Source: Proteobacteria bacterium DTSAM18
Lineage (GTDB): Bacteria; Myxococcota_A; UBA796; GCA-2862545
Direction: 5' to 3'
Assembly (NCBI GenBank): GCA_028767165.1
Contig: JARACJ010000001.1
Location: 682,001 to 746,000, forward strand
DNA: 64,000 nucleotides
The notes under the pieces are model-generated. The model was not told where the DNA came from. It saw only the letters and a program-made list of their open reading frames with translations, and ran no database searches. Shown here piece by piece: positions 8,143 through 16,100 of the stretch (its first letter is position 1; each line of letters opens with the position of its first letter). The translations under genes and the position numbers were made by a program.

Positions 8143-11100
8143 TGGTTCACCACCCGGGTGCGGGCCTGCAGGTAGGTCTCGGAGGCAGGATCGAGGTCGA
8201 TGAGGAGAAGCTCGGAGCTGGCGAGGTTGTTGGAGTCGACCGAGCCGACGTAGTGGGCCACGACCGCCCACTTGCCGTCGGGGGAGACGGTGATGGCCGA
8301 GGGGCTGTCCTGCAGGTAGCCGACGTAGCTGATCTCCTCGCCCCAGATGCCTCGCGTGAGGTCGAAGAAGGACACCGAGTTGTCGCGGAAGTGGGAGACC
8401 ATCAGCAGGTTGGTGCCCTCGATGTACTCGACGGCGTAGGCGCCGATGCTGGCGTCGGTCTCGGGGCCGCGGTCGGCGAGGCTGCCCTCGTGGTTGCGCA
8501 TGGGCAACGCACCGAGTGCGAGGCCCTTGGTGACCTCCTTGGTGGCGTTGTCCTCGAGCTGGGTGACATCGGCGATGAGGACGCCGTCGGGACGGCGGGT
8601 GCTCATGTACAGCAGGCCCTGGTGGTCGAGCTCGAGGTCGAAGAAGCCCACGGAGCCCTGGGCGTTGCTGAAGCGCCAGATGGTCTCGATGTCCATGAAG
8701 TTGAGGTCGGTGAAGTCCTCGTCGCTGTCGTCGCGCACGTCGACCACGACCACGATGTTGTCGCCCTGGGGGTACAGCTTGGCGGCGAGGTAGATCATGC
8801 CCCGCTCGGCGTCGTAGGTGCTGGCGTTGGGGCCGTCCGCGCCGTTGGAGCCGCCTGCGCGCACGCCGGGGACGTTGAAGCCGTCGATGGTCTGCACGAG
8901 CGGGATGGCGTCCTGACCGAACACGCCGTAGCGGGTCATGAAGTCGATGGCATCGCCGCTGCGGGCCCACTTGTGACGGGGGAACGCCTCCCGCAGATCG
9001 GTGCCGGCGACGCCGATGCGGCTGCGGAAGCGATCGAAGCCTGCGTACCAGAGATCGAAGCGGCCGTCGTCCGTGGGGATGGCCACGGGGATGCGGGTGC
9101 CCTCGTTGGAGAAGGTGTCCTCCACGGCGGTGAGCAGGGGACGCGTGCTGACGGTGAAGTCGGAGGTCACCCGCTCCCAGATGCCGGACCCGTTCTCGAC
9201 GGCCTGGCCGATGGCGTAGTTGGTGCCGTCGAAGCCCGTGTAGAGCATCACCCGGGTGGGCGCGCCGTCGATGGTGGTGGTGAACACGTAGGGATCGGCC
9301 ACACCGGCGCTGTCGAACTCACCGGCGGTGCCGGAGCTGAGGACCCACGGGTTGGCGCCGGTGTTCTCGGGCGTGAAGGTCTGCATGCCGTCGGTGCTCA
9401 GGGCGGAGCCGATGCGGTCGCGGTTGCCGTCGAAGCCGGTGAACCACAGCCGGTGGCCGGTGCCGCCGTCGTCGAGCTCGACCTCCTCGATGGAGTGGGG
9501 GAGCGCGGAGACCGAGTACCACCCCTGGATCTCGGACAGGGCGCGGCCGGGCTGGGCGGTCCACACGAGGCCGTCGGGGCTGGTGGCCCGGCGAACGGTG
9601 GTGAAGCCGTTGCTGTCGGTGGCGGCGTAGAGCATCACGAAGGTCGTCTGTCCGCCCTGGACGAGGGGGAAGACGGTGGGGTCGGACACGCCGGCGATGT
9701 TGCCGCCGACACCCTGGGGGATGATGTCCGAGCGCAGGGGCATCCAGGCGTCGTCGTCGCCGAGGGCGAGGATGCTCAAGCTGCCGCGGCCGCTTGCGTT
9801 CTCGCCGGTGACGTACAGGGCGGTGGTGCCGTCGAGGTCGGCCCAGCCGCCGGGGTAGATGGAGCCCTCGCTGAGGCTGCCGAGGGCCTCGGTGCCCACG
9901 TCGAAGCCGGAGGCCGGCTGCAGGGAGAAGCCGACGTCGTTGTAGATGAGCTCGCCGCCGGCGCTGACCTGCTGATCCGTGCGGCCATCGGAGCCAGCGG
10001 TGACCCGGAAGGTGAGCTCGTCCTGCAGGGCAGGGGCGCCACGGGGTACGCGGCCGTCGTCGTGGTTGGAATCCAGGAAGTCGGCCCGGTGCTCGACGTC
10101 GTTCCAGGTGCGGCCATCCCAGGACCAGGCGGTGTACAGGGACCACGCGCCGGTCTCGTCCTCGCCGCTGAAGTACATCTGGTAGCGGCCGCCGAGCCAC
10201 TGCACGTAGGGGGCGCCGTGTTGTCCCTCGAAGGGCACGTCGACCAGCTCGACAGGGTCCCACACGTCGATGGCGTCGGGGGCCTCGGACAGTCCGATCG
10301 CCCAGCCGTCTGCCGTGCGCACGCTCATCCACATCCGGAAGGAGTCGGTGCGGGTATCGAAGATGGGAGCGGGCTGGGCCAGATCGAGGAAGCTGCCCGC
10401 GGGTGCGAGCACGGGGCCCTCGCCGGCGTTGAAGCCGTTGCCGGTGGACAGGGCGGCGCCGATGGCGCGGCCGTCGTCGGTGGCGGCGTCGAAGAACAAC
10501 CACTCGTTGCCGGTGAAGATGTTCGCGGGACCGGAGAGGTCGGAGGACCAGCTGACCTGGCCGAAGGCGTTGCTGGAGCCGTTGGCCGGAACCAGCAGCG
10601 GGTCGGCGTCGAAGAACCAGTCCACCGCGCTGCCGCCGGTGTTGCCGGCCAGCCAGATCTCGCCCTCGTTGTCGAACCAGATGGTGCGGGAGGTTCGCTC
10701 CTCGGTGATGGTCACGAGCTGGTAGGGGTCCTGCAGCTCGGAGATGTCCAGGCTCGGGGCGGGCTGGATCTCGGGGCCGAAACCAGACGGGCTGCCGTCA
10801 CCGTAGGGACCGGACCACTGCCGCAGGCCGTCGGTCTGGGGGAGGAACGCCCGCCAGGACGTGTCGACGAAGGTGGCATCCCAGGTGTCGGTCTGCAGGA
10901 TGAAGTCCTCTTCCTCGTCGAGGAAGGCGACCTGAAGCTCCGCGTGGCCGATGGAGCCCTCGGCGGGGGTGAACTCGGGGTCGGTGATGATCGGCCGCGG
11001 GTAGGGGTTGAACGCCTGGGGCAGGTCCGGGTCGCTCATGTCGATGATGGAGATCGAGTGGTCGGACATGTTGACCACGAACGCCCGCTTCGTGTCCTCG

Positions 11101-11618
11101 TCGAGCATCACGCCGAAGGGATCCTGGCGGACGGACAGGGACTTGCGGGGCGTGGAGAATGTCATGGCCGCCGGGTCGCTCACGTCGACGAACCAGACCC
11201 GATCGTCGTCGACCTGGGTGCGGCTGTCCGGGGACAGCCGGCTGCTCACCACGGCGAGCTGGCTCTCACGCTCGATCTCGAACTCGCCGAGGTAGGTCTC
11301 GATGGGCAGGGCGTGGGCGGTGAGCTGGTCCATGCGGACACGGGGCTGCGTGGTGTCGATGCTGTCGAAGTCGATGGCGAGCATCGAGCCCTGGGCGTAG
11401 GTGTGGTACGGGTTCGCGTTGGACACGAACAGCCAGGTGGCCTCGTCGGTGACGTGGAAGTCGAGGTCGACCGGGCCGGACAGGCAGGTACCGATTCCGA
11501 TCTCGCCGTATGTGGCTTCCGGGTCGTCGGCATCTGCGCAGGCGCCCACATTCGCGGTAGGGCGGTCGATCACACAGGACGCGAGAACCAGAAGGGTCAA
11601 CAACGAAGACTTGGGCAT
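8139..11618 (-). CDS. Very large lipoprotein, multi-propeller (YVTN-like and GH43/GH32-like blades)
   Basis: This is a 1159-residue protein. The ATG at 11618 has AAGGA eight bases upstream and opens a signal peptide ending in VLASCVID, a plausible lipobox; the 17-residue longer frame was rejected. Residues about 60-230 and 920-1150 have YVTN-type blades (FVVNMSDHSISIIDMSD, AITVSPDGKWAVVAHY). The central 300-900 region repeats motifs typical of five-bladed glycosidase propellers: YQMYFSGEDETG, RLWFTGFDGNRDRIGSALS, VMLYTGFDGTNYAIGQA, DLWYAGFDRFRSRIGVA. I cannot see the catalytic acid triad of GH43/GH32, so binding rather than hydrolysis is likelier. It forms an operon with the next lipoprotein. 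Confidence 0.75.
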   Translation of the reverse strand: MPKSSLLTLLVLASCVIDRPTANVGACADADDPEATYGEIGIGTCLSGPVDLDFHVTDEATWLFVSNANPYHTYAQGSMLAIDFDSIDTTQPRVRMDQLTAHALPIETYLGEFEIERESQLAVVSSRLSPDSRTQVDDDRVWFVDVSDPAAMTFSTPRKSLSVRQDPFGVMLDEDTKRAFVVNMSDHSISIIDMSDPDLPQAFNPYPRPIITDPEFTPAEGSIGHAELQVAFLDEEEDFILQTDTWDATFVDTSWRAFLPQTDGLRQWSGPYGDGSPSGFGPEIQPAPSLDISELQDPYQLVTITEERTSRTIWFDNEGEIWLAGNTGGSAVDWFFDADPLLVPANGSSNAFGQVSWSSDLSGPANIFTGNEWLFFDAATDDGRAIGAALSTGNGFNAGEGPVLAPAGSFLDLAQPAPIFDTRTDSFRMWMSVRTADGWAIGLSEAPDAIDVWDPVELVDVPFEGQHGAPYVQWLGGRYQMYFSGEDETGAWSLYTAWSWDGRTWNDVEHRADFLDSNHDDGRVPRGAPALQDELTFRVTAGSDGRTDQQVSAGGELIYNDVGFSLQPASGFDVGTEALGSLSEGSIYPGGWADLDGTTALYVTGENASGRGSLSILALGDDDAWMPLRSDIIPQGVGGNIAGVSDPTVFPLVQGGQTTFVMLYAATDSNGFTTVRRATSPDGLVWTAQPGRALSEIQGWYSVSALPHSIEEVELDDGGTGHRLWFTGFDGNRDRIGSALSTDGMQTFTPENTGANPWVLSSGTAGEFDSAGVADPYVFTTTIDGAPTRVMLYTGFDGTNYAIGQAVENGSGIWERVTSDFTVSTRPLLTAVEDTFSNEGTRIPVAIPTDDGRFDLWYAGFDRFRSRIGVAGTDLREAFPRHKWARSGDAIDFMTRYGVFGQDAIPLVQTIDGFNVPGVRAGGSNGADGPNASTYDAERGMIYLAAKLYPQGDNIVVVVDVRDDSDEDFTDLNFMDIETIWRFSNAQGSVGFFDLELDHQGLLYMSTRRPDGVLIADVTQLEDNATKEVTKGLALGALPMRNHEGSLADRGPETDASIGAYAVEYIEGTNLLMVSHFRDNSVSFFDLTRGIWGEEISYVGYLQDSPSAITVSPDGKWAVVAHYVGSVDSNNLASSELLLIDLDPASETYLQARTRVVNQ

Positions 11619-11755
11619 GGAACATCCTTTGAGCGGGTCGTCTGTATCCCCTTGACCGCAAGCCCGCATGGATGTTCCGGCGGGTACGGAGGGCGCGAGA
11701 AGGGCGCGCCGGGCCCGGGCTGGTTAGCGGTCGTCCATCTACAGGAGGACTGAAG

Positions 11756-12613
11756 ATGGACATCCAGACGATCGGAGTCGTCGGTGCCGGCCAGATGGGC
11801 AACGGCATCGCCCACGTGGCCGCCCAGGCCGGCTACCAGGTGATCATGCAGGACGTGGCCGACGCCGCGCTCGACAAGGGTCTCGCCACGATCCAGAAGA
11901 ACATGGCCCGTCAGGTCTCCAAGGGCCGGATGTCCCAGGAAGACGCCGACGCGGCCCTCGCGCGCATCACCGGCACCACCGAGGTCGAGCAGCTCGCCAA
12001 CTGTGAGCTGGTCATCGAGGCCGCTACCGAGAACGTCGAGCTGAAGTACCGCATCTTCGAGAAGCTCAGCGAGGTCACCCCCGAGACCACGATCCTGGCC
12101 ACGAACACCTCGTCCATCTCCGTCACCGCCATCGCCGCGAAGACGAACCGGCCCGACAAGGTCATCGGCATGCACTTCATGAACCCCGTGCCGGTCATGA
12201 AGCTCGTCGAGGTCATCCGTGGCCTCGCCACCTCCGACGAGACCTGGGAGGCCGTCGAGGCCGCCTCGGTGCGCATGGGCAAGAAGACGGTCCTGTCCCG
12301 CGACATGCCCGGCTTCATCGTCAACCGCATCCTGATGCCCTACATCAACGAAGCGGTGTACACGCTGTACGAGGGCATCGCGTCCGTGGAAGACATCGAC
12401 GCCGCCATGAAGATGGGCACCAACGTGCCCATGGGCCCGCTCACCCTGGCGGACTTCATCGGTCTCGACACCTGCCTGGCCATCATGGAAGTGCTCCACG
12501 AGGGAATGGGCGGAGATTCCAAGTACCGGCCCTGTCCTCTGCTCCGCAAGTATGTCGAGGCAGGCTGGCTCGGTCGCAAGACCGGCCGTGGGTTCTACGA
12601 CTACAGCAAGTGA
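11756..12613 (+). CDS. hbd: 3-hydroxybutyryl-CoA dehydrogenase
   Basis: This 285-residue protein oxidises (S)-3-hydroxyacyl-CoA with NAD, or runs the reverse reaction. The N-terminal Rossmann motif is [13 protein letters not shown] (residues 7-19). The middle has NTSSIS and the catalytic-His region [15 protein letters not shown] (His about 141), and the C-terminal domain starts [15 protein letters not shown]. Length is that of stand-alone Hbd/PaaH enzymes. The ATG at 11756 follows CAGGAGG at 11742-11748. It heads a plus-strand operon with an enoyl-CoA hydratase and an acyl-CoA dehydrogenase, together covering three steps of short-chain beta-oxidation or butyrate-type metabolism; a thiolase is not in the window. 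Confidence 0.93.
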   Translation: MDIQTIGVVGAGQMGNGIAHVAAQAGYQVIMQDVADAALDKGLATIQKNMARQVSKGRMSQEDADAALARITGTTEVEQLANCELVIEAATENVELKYRIFEKLSEVTPETTILATNTSSISVTAIAAKTNRPDKVIGMHFMNPVPVMKLVEVIRGLATSDETWEAVEAASVRMGKKTVLSRDMPGFIVNRILMPYINEAVYTLYEGIASVEDIDAAMKMGTNVPMGPLTLADFIGLDTCLAIMEVLHEGMGGDSKYRPCPLLRKYVEAGWLGRKTGRGFYDYSK

Positions 12614-12639
12614 GCCCGTACCGGACCACTTCGTTGCAG

Positions 12640-12668
12640 CCCCCTTCCGATCGTTGATCGGAGGGGGG
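12640..12668 (+). terminator. Hairpin between hbd and the crotonase gene
   Basis: An inverted repeat of about 12 bp, with a one-base bulge, joins cccccttccgatc and gatcggaggggg around a gtt loop. It is followed by cgcttcgtt. It may attenuate transcription inside the operon rather than end it. Confidence 0.5.
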
Positions 12669-12712
12669 CGCTTCGTTAGTGACCCCTGTCAAGTCCACAT
12701 CGAGGAGGCAGC

Positions 12713-13495
12713 ATGTCCGAGCAGGAGTCGGTGGTTCTCTGGGAAGACCGGGGGCCCATCGCGGTCGTCACCCTCAACCGTCCCAAGGCGCTCAACGCAC
12801 TGAACGCCCAGGTGATGGATGAGCTCGCCCACAAGCTCGACACCCTCGGTCGTCGGGAGGATCTGCGGGCCATCGTCGTCACGGGTGCAGGCAAGGCCTT
12901 CGTGGCCGGCGCCGACATCAAGGCGATGACCGACTTCACCCCCGCGCAGGCCGAGGCCTTCGCGCGCAAGGGTCAGATCCTGTCCGATGTCATCGAGTCC
13001 CTCGGTGCACCGGTCATCGCCGCCGTCCATGGCTACGCCCTCGGTGGTGGCTGTGAGCTGGCGATGACCTGCGACATCATCCTCGCCGGTCCGCGCGCCG
13101 TGTTCGGCCAGCCCGAGGTGAACCTCGGTGTCATCCCCGGATTCGGCGGCACCCAGCGCCTCGTCCGTCGTGTGGGTCTGGCCCGCGCCATGGAGCTGTG
13201 CGTCACCGGCCGTCTCGTGAAGGCCGAGGAGGCCGTCTCCATGGGCCTCGCCTCCCGCATGGTCGGCGACGACGTGCTCGCCGAGGCCATCGAGGTGGCC
13301 GAGACCATCGCGGCCAAGGGCCCCGTGGCCGTCCGCCTCGTCAAGCGCGCCCTCAACGAGTACGCTGACGGCTCCCTCGCCGCAGGACTGGCCGGCGAGC
13401 GCAGCCTCTTCGCGCTGTGCTTCGCCACCGACGATCAGCGCGAAGGCATGGTCGCCTTCCAAGAGAAGCGCAAGGCAGCATTCACCGGGCGTTGA
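12713..13495 (+). CDS. Enoyl-CoA hydratase (crotonase family)
   Basis: This 260-residue protein hydrates short-chain 2-enoyl-CoA. It has the oxyanion-hole segments AFVAGADIKAM (about residues 62-72) and GYALGGGCELAMTCD (about 105-119), and PEVNLGVIPGFGGTQRL (about 132). Both catalytic glutamates of true hydratases are present, one in GGGCE and one in QPE. The ATG follows GAGGAGGC. It sits between hbd and an acyl-CoA dehydrogenase gene, 18 bp before the latter. Confidence 0.93.
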   Translation: MSEQESVVLWEDRGPIAVVTLNRPKALNALNAQVMDELAHKLDTLGRREDLRAIVVTGAGKAFVAGADIKAMTDFTPAQAEAFARKGQILSDVIESLGAPVIAAVHGYALGGGCELAMTCDIILAGPRAVFGQPEVNLGVIPGFGGTQRLVRRVGLARAMELCVTGRLVKAEEAVSMGLASRMVGDDVLAEAIEVAETIAAKGPVAVRLVKRALNEYADGSLAAGLAGERSLFALCFATDDQREGMVAFQEKRKAAFTGR

Positions 13496-13513
13496 GCCCC
13501 CGAGGAGTCCGAC

Positions 13514-14653
13514 GTGTTCGAACTTTCTGAAGACCACAAGGCCATCCAGGAGTCCATCCGCGACTTCGCCCGCAACGAGATCCTTCCCGGCGCGCCCAAG
13601 CGCGACAAGACGAAGGAATTCCCCACCGAGCTGGTGGCGGCGATGGGCGAGATGGGCCTGATGGGCATGTTCATCCCCGAGCAGTACGGTGGCGCCGACA
13701 TGGACATCCTGTCCTACGTCGTGGCCCTCGAGGAGATCTGCTACGCGGACGCTGCCGTCGGCGTCATCATGAGCGTGCAGAACAGCCTGTGCCAGTGGCC
13801 CATCCTCGCCTTCGGCACCGAGGAGCAGAAGCTCAAGTACCTGCCCTCCCTCGCGTCCGGTGAGAAGATCGGCTGCTACGCGCTCACCGAGCCCGAGGCC
13901 GGCTCCGACGCCGGTGCCCAGAAGACCAAGGCCGTCAAGAACGACGATGGTTCCTTCACCCTGAACGGCACCAAGATGTGGATCACCAACGGCCCCCAGG
14001 CCGACGTCACGGTGACCTACGCCAACCTCGATCCCGCATCCCTGCACAAGGGCGTGTGTGCCTTCATCCTCGAGAGCTCCATGGACGGCTACTCCGTGGG
14101 CAAGGTCGAGGAGAAGATGGGCATCAGCGCATCCGGTACGTCCGAGCTGGTCTACAGCAACATGAACGTGCCCGGTGAGAACCTGCTGCACAAGGAGCGC
14201 GAGGGCTTCAAGGTGGCCATGGCCACCCTCGACGGCGGCCGCATCGGCATCGCTGCCCAGGCCCTCGGCATCGCCCAGCGCGCCCTCGACCTGTCCGTGC
14301 AGTACGCCAACGAGCGCAAGACCTTCGGCAAGACCATCTCCCGGCACCAGGCCATCCAGTGGAAGATCGCCGACATGCGCACCCGCATCGAGGCAGCCCG
14401 CCTGCTCACGTGGCGTGCCGCTGCGATGAAGGACGCCGGCCAGCGTGCGTCCGCCGAGTGCTCCATGGCCAAGCTGTACGCCTCCGAGGTGGCCAACTTC
14501 TGCGCCTACGAGGCCGTGCAGATCTTCGGTGGCTACGGCTACTCCAAGGAGTACGAGGTGGAGCGTCTGTACCGCGACGCCCGCATCACCACCCTGTACG
14601 AGGGAACCTCCGAGATCCAGCGCCTGGTCATCGCGAAGGACACCCTTCGCTGA
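13514..14653 (+). CDS. Acyl-CoA dehydrogenase, probably short-chain/butyryl-CoA specific
   Basis: This 379-residue FAD flavoprotein starts at GTG with GAGGAG upstream. It carries the family landmarks CYALTEPEAGSDAGAQ (about 123-138) and MWITNG (about 155-160), and the C-terminal catalytic segment TLYEGTSEIQRLVIAKD, where the Glu of YEG is the base in short- and medium-chain enzymes. Context with Hbd and crotonase points to C4 substrates. Electrons would go to ETF, whose genes are not in this window. Confidence 0.93.
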   Translation: MFELSEDHKAIQESIRDFARNEILPGAPKRDKTKEFPTELVAAMGEMGLMGMFIPEQYGGADMDILSYVVALEEICYADAAVGVIMSVQNSLCQWPILAFGTEEQKLKYLPSLASGEKIGCYALTEPEAGSDAGAQKTKAVKNDDGSFTLNGTKMWITNGPQADVTVTYANLDPASLHKGVCAFILESSMDGYSVGKVEEKMGISASGTSELVYSNMNVPGENLLHKEREGFKVAMATLDGGRIGIAAQALGIAQRALDLSVQYANERKTFGKTISRHQAIQWKIADMRTRIEAARLLTWRAAAMKDAGQRASAECSMAKLYASEVANFCAYEAVQIFGGYGYSKEYEVERLYRDARITTLYEGTSEIQRLVIAKDTLR

Positions 14654-14792
14654 CCAGCGTTCACTTCGCCGGGCGCACCGCCGGGAGTCATCATGGGCTT
14701 GCGGCGATCAAGGTGCGCTTTCGGCGGATTCCTTGACGGGGCGTTTGGGCAACACCTACGCTGCGTTGCGTTGAAGATATGGGGACCAGCCG

Positions 14793-15401
14793 GTGGCAAG
14801 CCGTAGGATTCCAGCACTGGTGACCGGGACGAGCTCGGAGTTTCTGGGGAAGCGGCCTTTGCCGCGGCTCTTGAAGCAGCGTCCTGTCGTGTTCGTGCTG
14901 GGTCCCGCCGGTGTAGGCAAGACCTCGGTCGCCCGTCGTGTGGCGGGTGCCGATGGTCGGTCGGTCACGTACCTGTCCGGCGCCGACGTCTCCGATGCCA
15001 TCCTCGACCGCACCCGCAACGGCTACTGGGAGCCGGCCCTGCTGTCCAGCGCGGCCGTGGTCCTCGACGGCCTGCAGTACGTCAGCTGTCGTCCGGGTGT
15101 GAAGGACTTCCTGCAGGAGCTCCTCGCCCACCGCTCCGACGCCGAGCGCATGACCGTCGTGGTCGAGGCCGAGTCCGACGGCTCCGCCGCCGCCCTGATG
15201 TCCCGCGTCGGGGTAGGGGAGTGCGCCACCCTCGGCCTGCGCTTCCCGAGCTCCCGCTCCGGCCGCATGCGCTTCGCCCGCCGCTACTGCGACGAGCTGG
15301 GCATCGAGCGCTCCATGGCCCGAGGCACCGACCAGATCTCCCCATGGCGCTATGAAGCTGTGATAGCCGAGCTGGTGAAGAGAAAGGGAGAGGCCTGCTA
15401 G
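14793..15401 (+). CDS. Small DnaA/Hda-like P-loop ATPase
   Basis: This 202-residue protein starts at GTG. It has Walker A GPAGVGKTS (about residues 36-44), then SVTYLSGADVSDAILD, and AAVVLDGLQYV at the Walker B position, followed by FLQELLAHRSDAERMTVVVEA and FARRYCDELGI. The order matches the AAA+ core of DnaA (LLIDDIQFL, a FHTFN-like helix, a sensor strand, and lid start), but the second Walker B Asp is Gly and there is no DNA-binding domain IV. So it is closer to Hda-like regulators or to a DnaA fragment. An 18-bp inverted repeat overlaps its last codons. Family link is my reading of motifs, not a search result. Confidence 0.65.
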   Translation: MASRRIPALVTGTSSEFLGKRPLPRLLKQRPVVFVLGPAGVGKTSVARRVAGADGRSVTYLSGADVSDAILDRTRNGYWEPALLSSAAVVLDGLQYVSCRPGVKDFLQELLAHRSDAERMTVVVEAESDGSAAALMSRVGVGECATLGLRFPSSRSGRMRFARRYCDELGIERSMARGTDQISPWRYEAVIAELVKRKGEAC

Positions 15402-15418
15402 GCCTCTCCCTTTCTCTT
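15378..15418 (+). terminator. 18-bp perfect hairpin spanning the gene's stop codon
   Basis: The left arm (15378-15395) is made of the last codons of the DnaA-like gene, the 5-nt loop (15396-15400) contains the start of the TAG stop, and the right arm (15401-15418) follows. All 18 pairs match. The right arm ends in tttctctt rather than a run of T. Confidence 0.75.
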
Positions 15419-15464
15419 CGCCTGCTCGGCCGAGCCGGCCTGTGCCGTTCGGGCACGCCTGGTG

Positions 15465-15588
15465 CTTCGTCGCTTCGTCGGTCGTGTACAGAAGTACACT
15501 TCCCTCCTAGCTCCTCGCCCCAGACGCACCCGAACGCCACATGCCTCCATCGCCGGTCTGAAGGGAGTCCCTGGGATTGCGTTCGCGT
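15465..15588 (-). repeat. Intergenic repeat, long form with hairpin, copy 4 (inverted)
   Basis: Read on the minus strand, the 30-bp block (15588-15559, one or two mismatches to 6152-6181) is followed exactly 70 bp after its start by gcgaggagc (15518-15510), then a 6-bp hairpin gtgtac/gtacac with loop ttct (15499-15484), and gcgacgaag (15473-15465). Spacing and order match copy 3 although the stem bases differ. Confidence 0.8.
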
Positions 15589-15655
15589 TGTCGGGGCGAG
15601 AGGTCAGGGGCGATGCCGGCGGGGCGGCTGCGGCCCTGGCGCACGCGCGGCGCTG

Positions 15656-15673
15656 CGTCGCTGCGCTCCTCGC
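15656..15673 (-). repeat. Intergenic repeat, short form, copy 5 (inverted)
   Basis: On the minus strand it reads gcgaggagc, gca, gcgacg: the short form with a 3-nt centre, as in copies 1 and 2. The right arm is shortened. Confidence 0.55.
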
Positions 15674-15749
15674 TCCGCACGCACGGCAGGTGCCTTGCGG
15701 CCGGAGGCGGGGCGGAACGCTGTAGCGCGGCTCCACCGCGAAGCGGTCT

Positions 15750-15918
15750 GTGGCCGCAGGCCACCCGTGCCGTCAGGCACGGCAGCGTGCCGTCAGGCAC
15801 GGCCAGCGAGGAAGCTGCGTATCAGCGGGGGCCCCGGTGTGGGGCGCTGCGTGCCGCCAGGCACGCCGCCCCACCTCCGGGGGGGTGTGGCGTCAGTGGC
15901 CGAAGGCCACCCGCCACA
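15750..15918. repeat. Array of short hairpins
   Basis: Five short palindromes follow one another: gtggccgcaggccac (15750-15764), cgtgccgtcaggcacg twice (15766-15781 and 15786-15801), gcgtgccgccaggcacgc (15849-15866) and gtggccgaaggccac (15896-15910). The last two sit inside wider 7-bp stems (15840-15846/15867-15873 and 15886-15892/15912-15918). Each has a short stem around a small loop. Such arrays can be mRNA 3-prime-end stabilisers, REP-like elements or part of a structured RNA; I cannot tell which. Confidence 0.65.
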
Positions 15919-16007
15919 ACCATGCCGAACCCGGCACGGTCCCTCGACTCCCAGCGACGCGGCCCACGCGGCAAGGCCAAGGGATGCGGCGGCTCGGTGC
16001 GGGCGGG

Positions 16008-16061
16008 GCGAGGAGCAAGCGACAGGCCGTACTTCTGTACGGCCGGAGTGCCGCGACGAAG
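16008..16061 (+). repeat. Intergenic repeat, long form with hairpin, copy 6
   Basis: It starts gcgaggagc (16008-16016), then aagcgaca, then an 8-bp stem ggccgtac/gtacggcc around ttct (16025-16044), and ends gcgacgaag (16053-16061). The 30-bp upstream block of copies 3 and 4 is not present here. Confidence 0.8.
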
Positions 16062-16100
16062 AACCGGTCGTGCCGGGTCGTCGCAGCCCGCCTACCCTTC

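Larger units (their letters stand above)
15402..16100. other. Non-coding interval rich in hairpins and interspersed repeats
   Basis: Roughly 700 bp between convergent genes. It contains three copies of the repeat family found at 5.99-6.28 kb, a run of short hairpins at 15750-15918, and additional palindromes (15424-15435; 15442-15456). Open frames crossing it are Ala/Arg/Gly-rich with no recognisable domain, and they disagree between strands, so I call no gene here. Confidence 0.7.

Noticed and set aside
8142-11753. Plus-strand open frame of 1203 codons opposite the large lipoprotein
   Set aside because: Composition is Val/Gly/Glu-rich without signal or motif; the minus-strand gene has a signal peptide, ribosome binding site and propeller blades.
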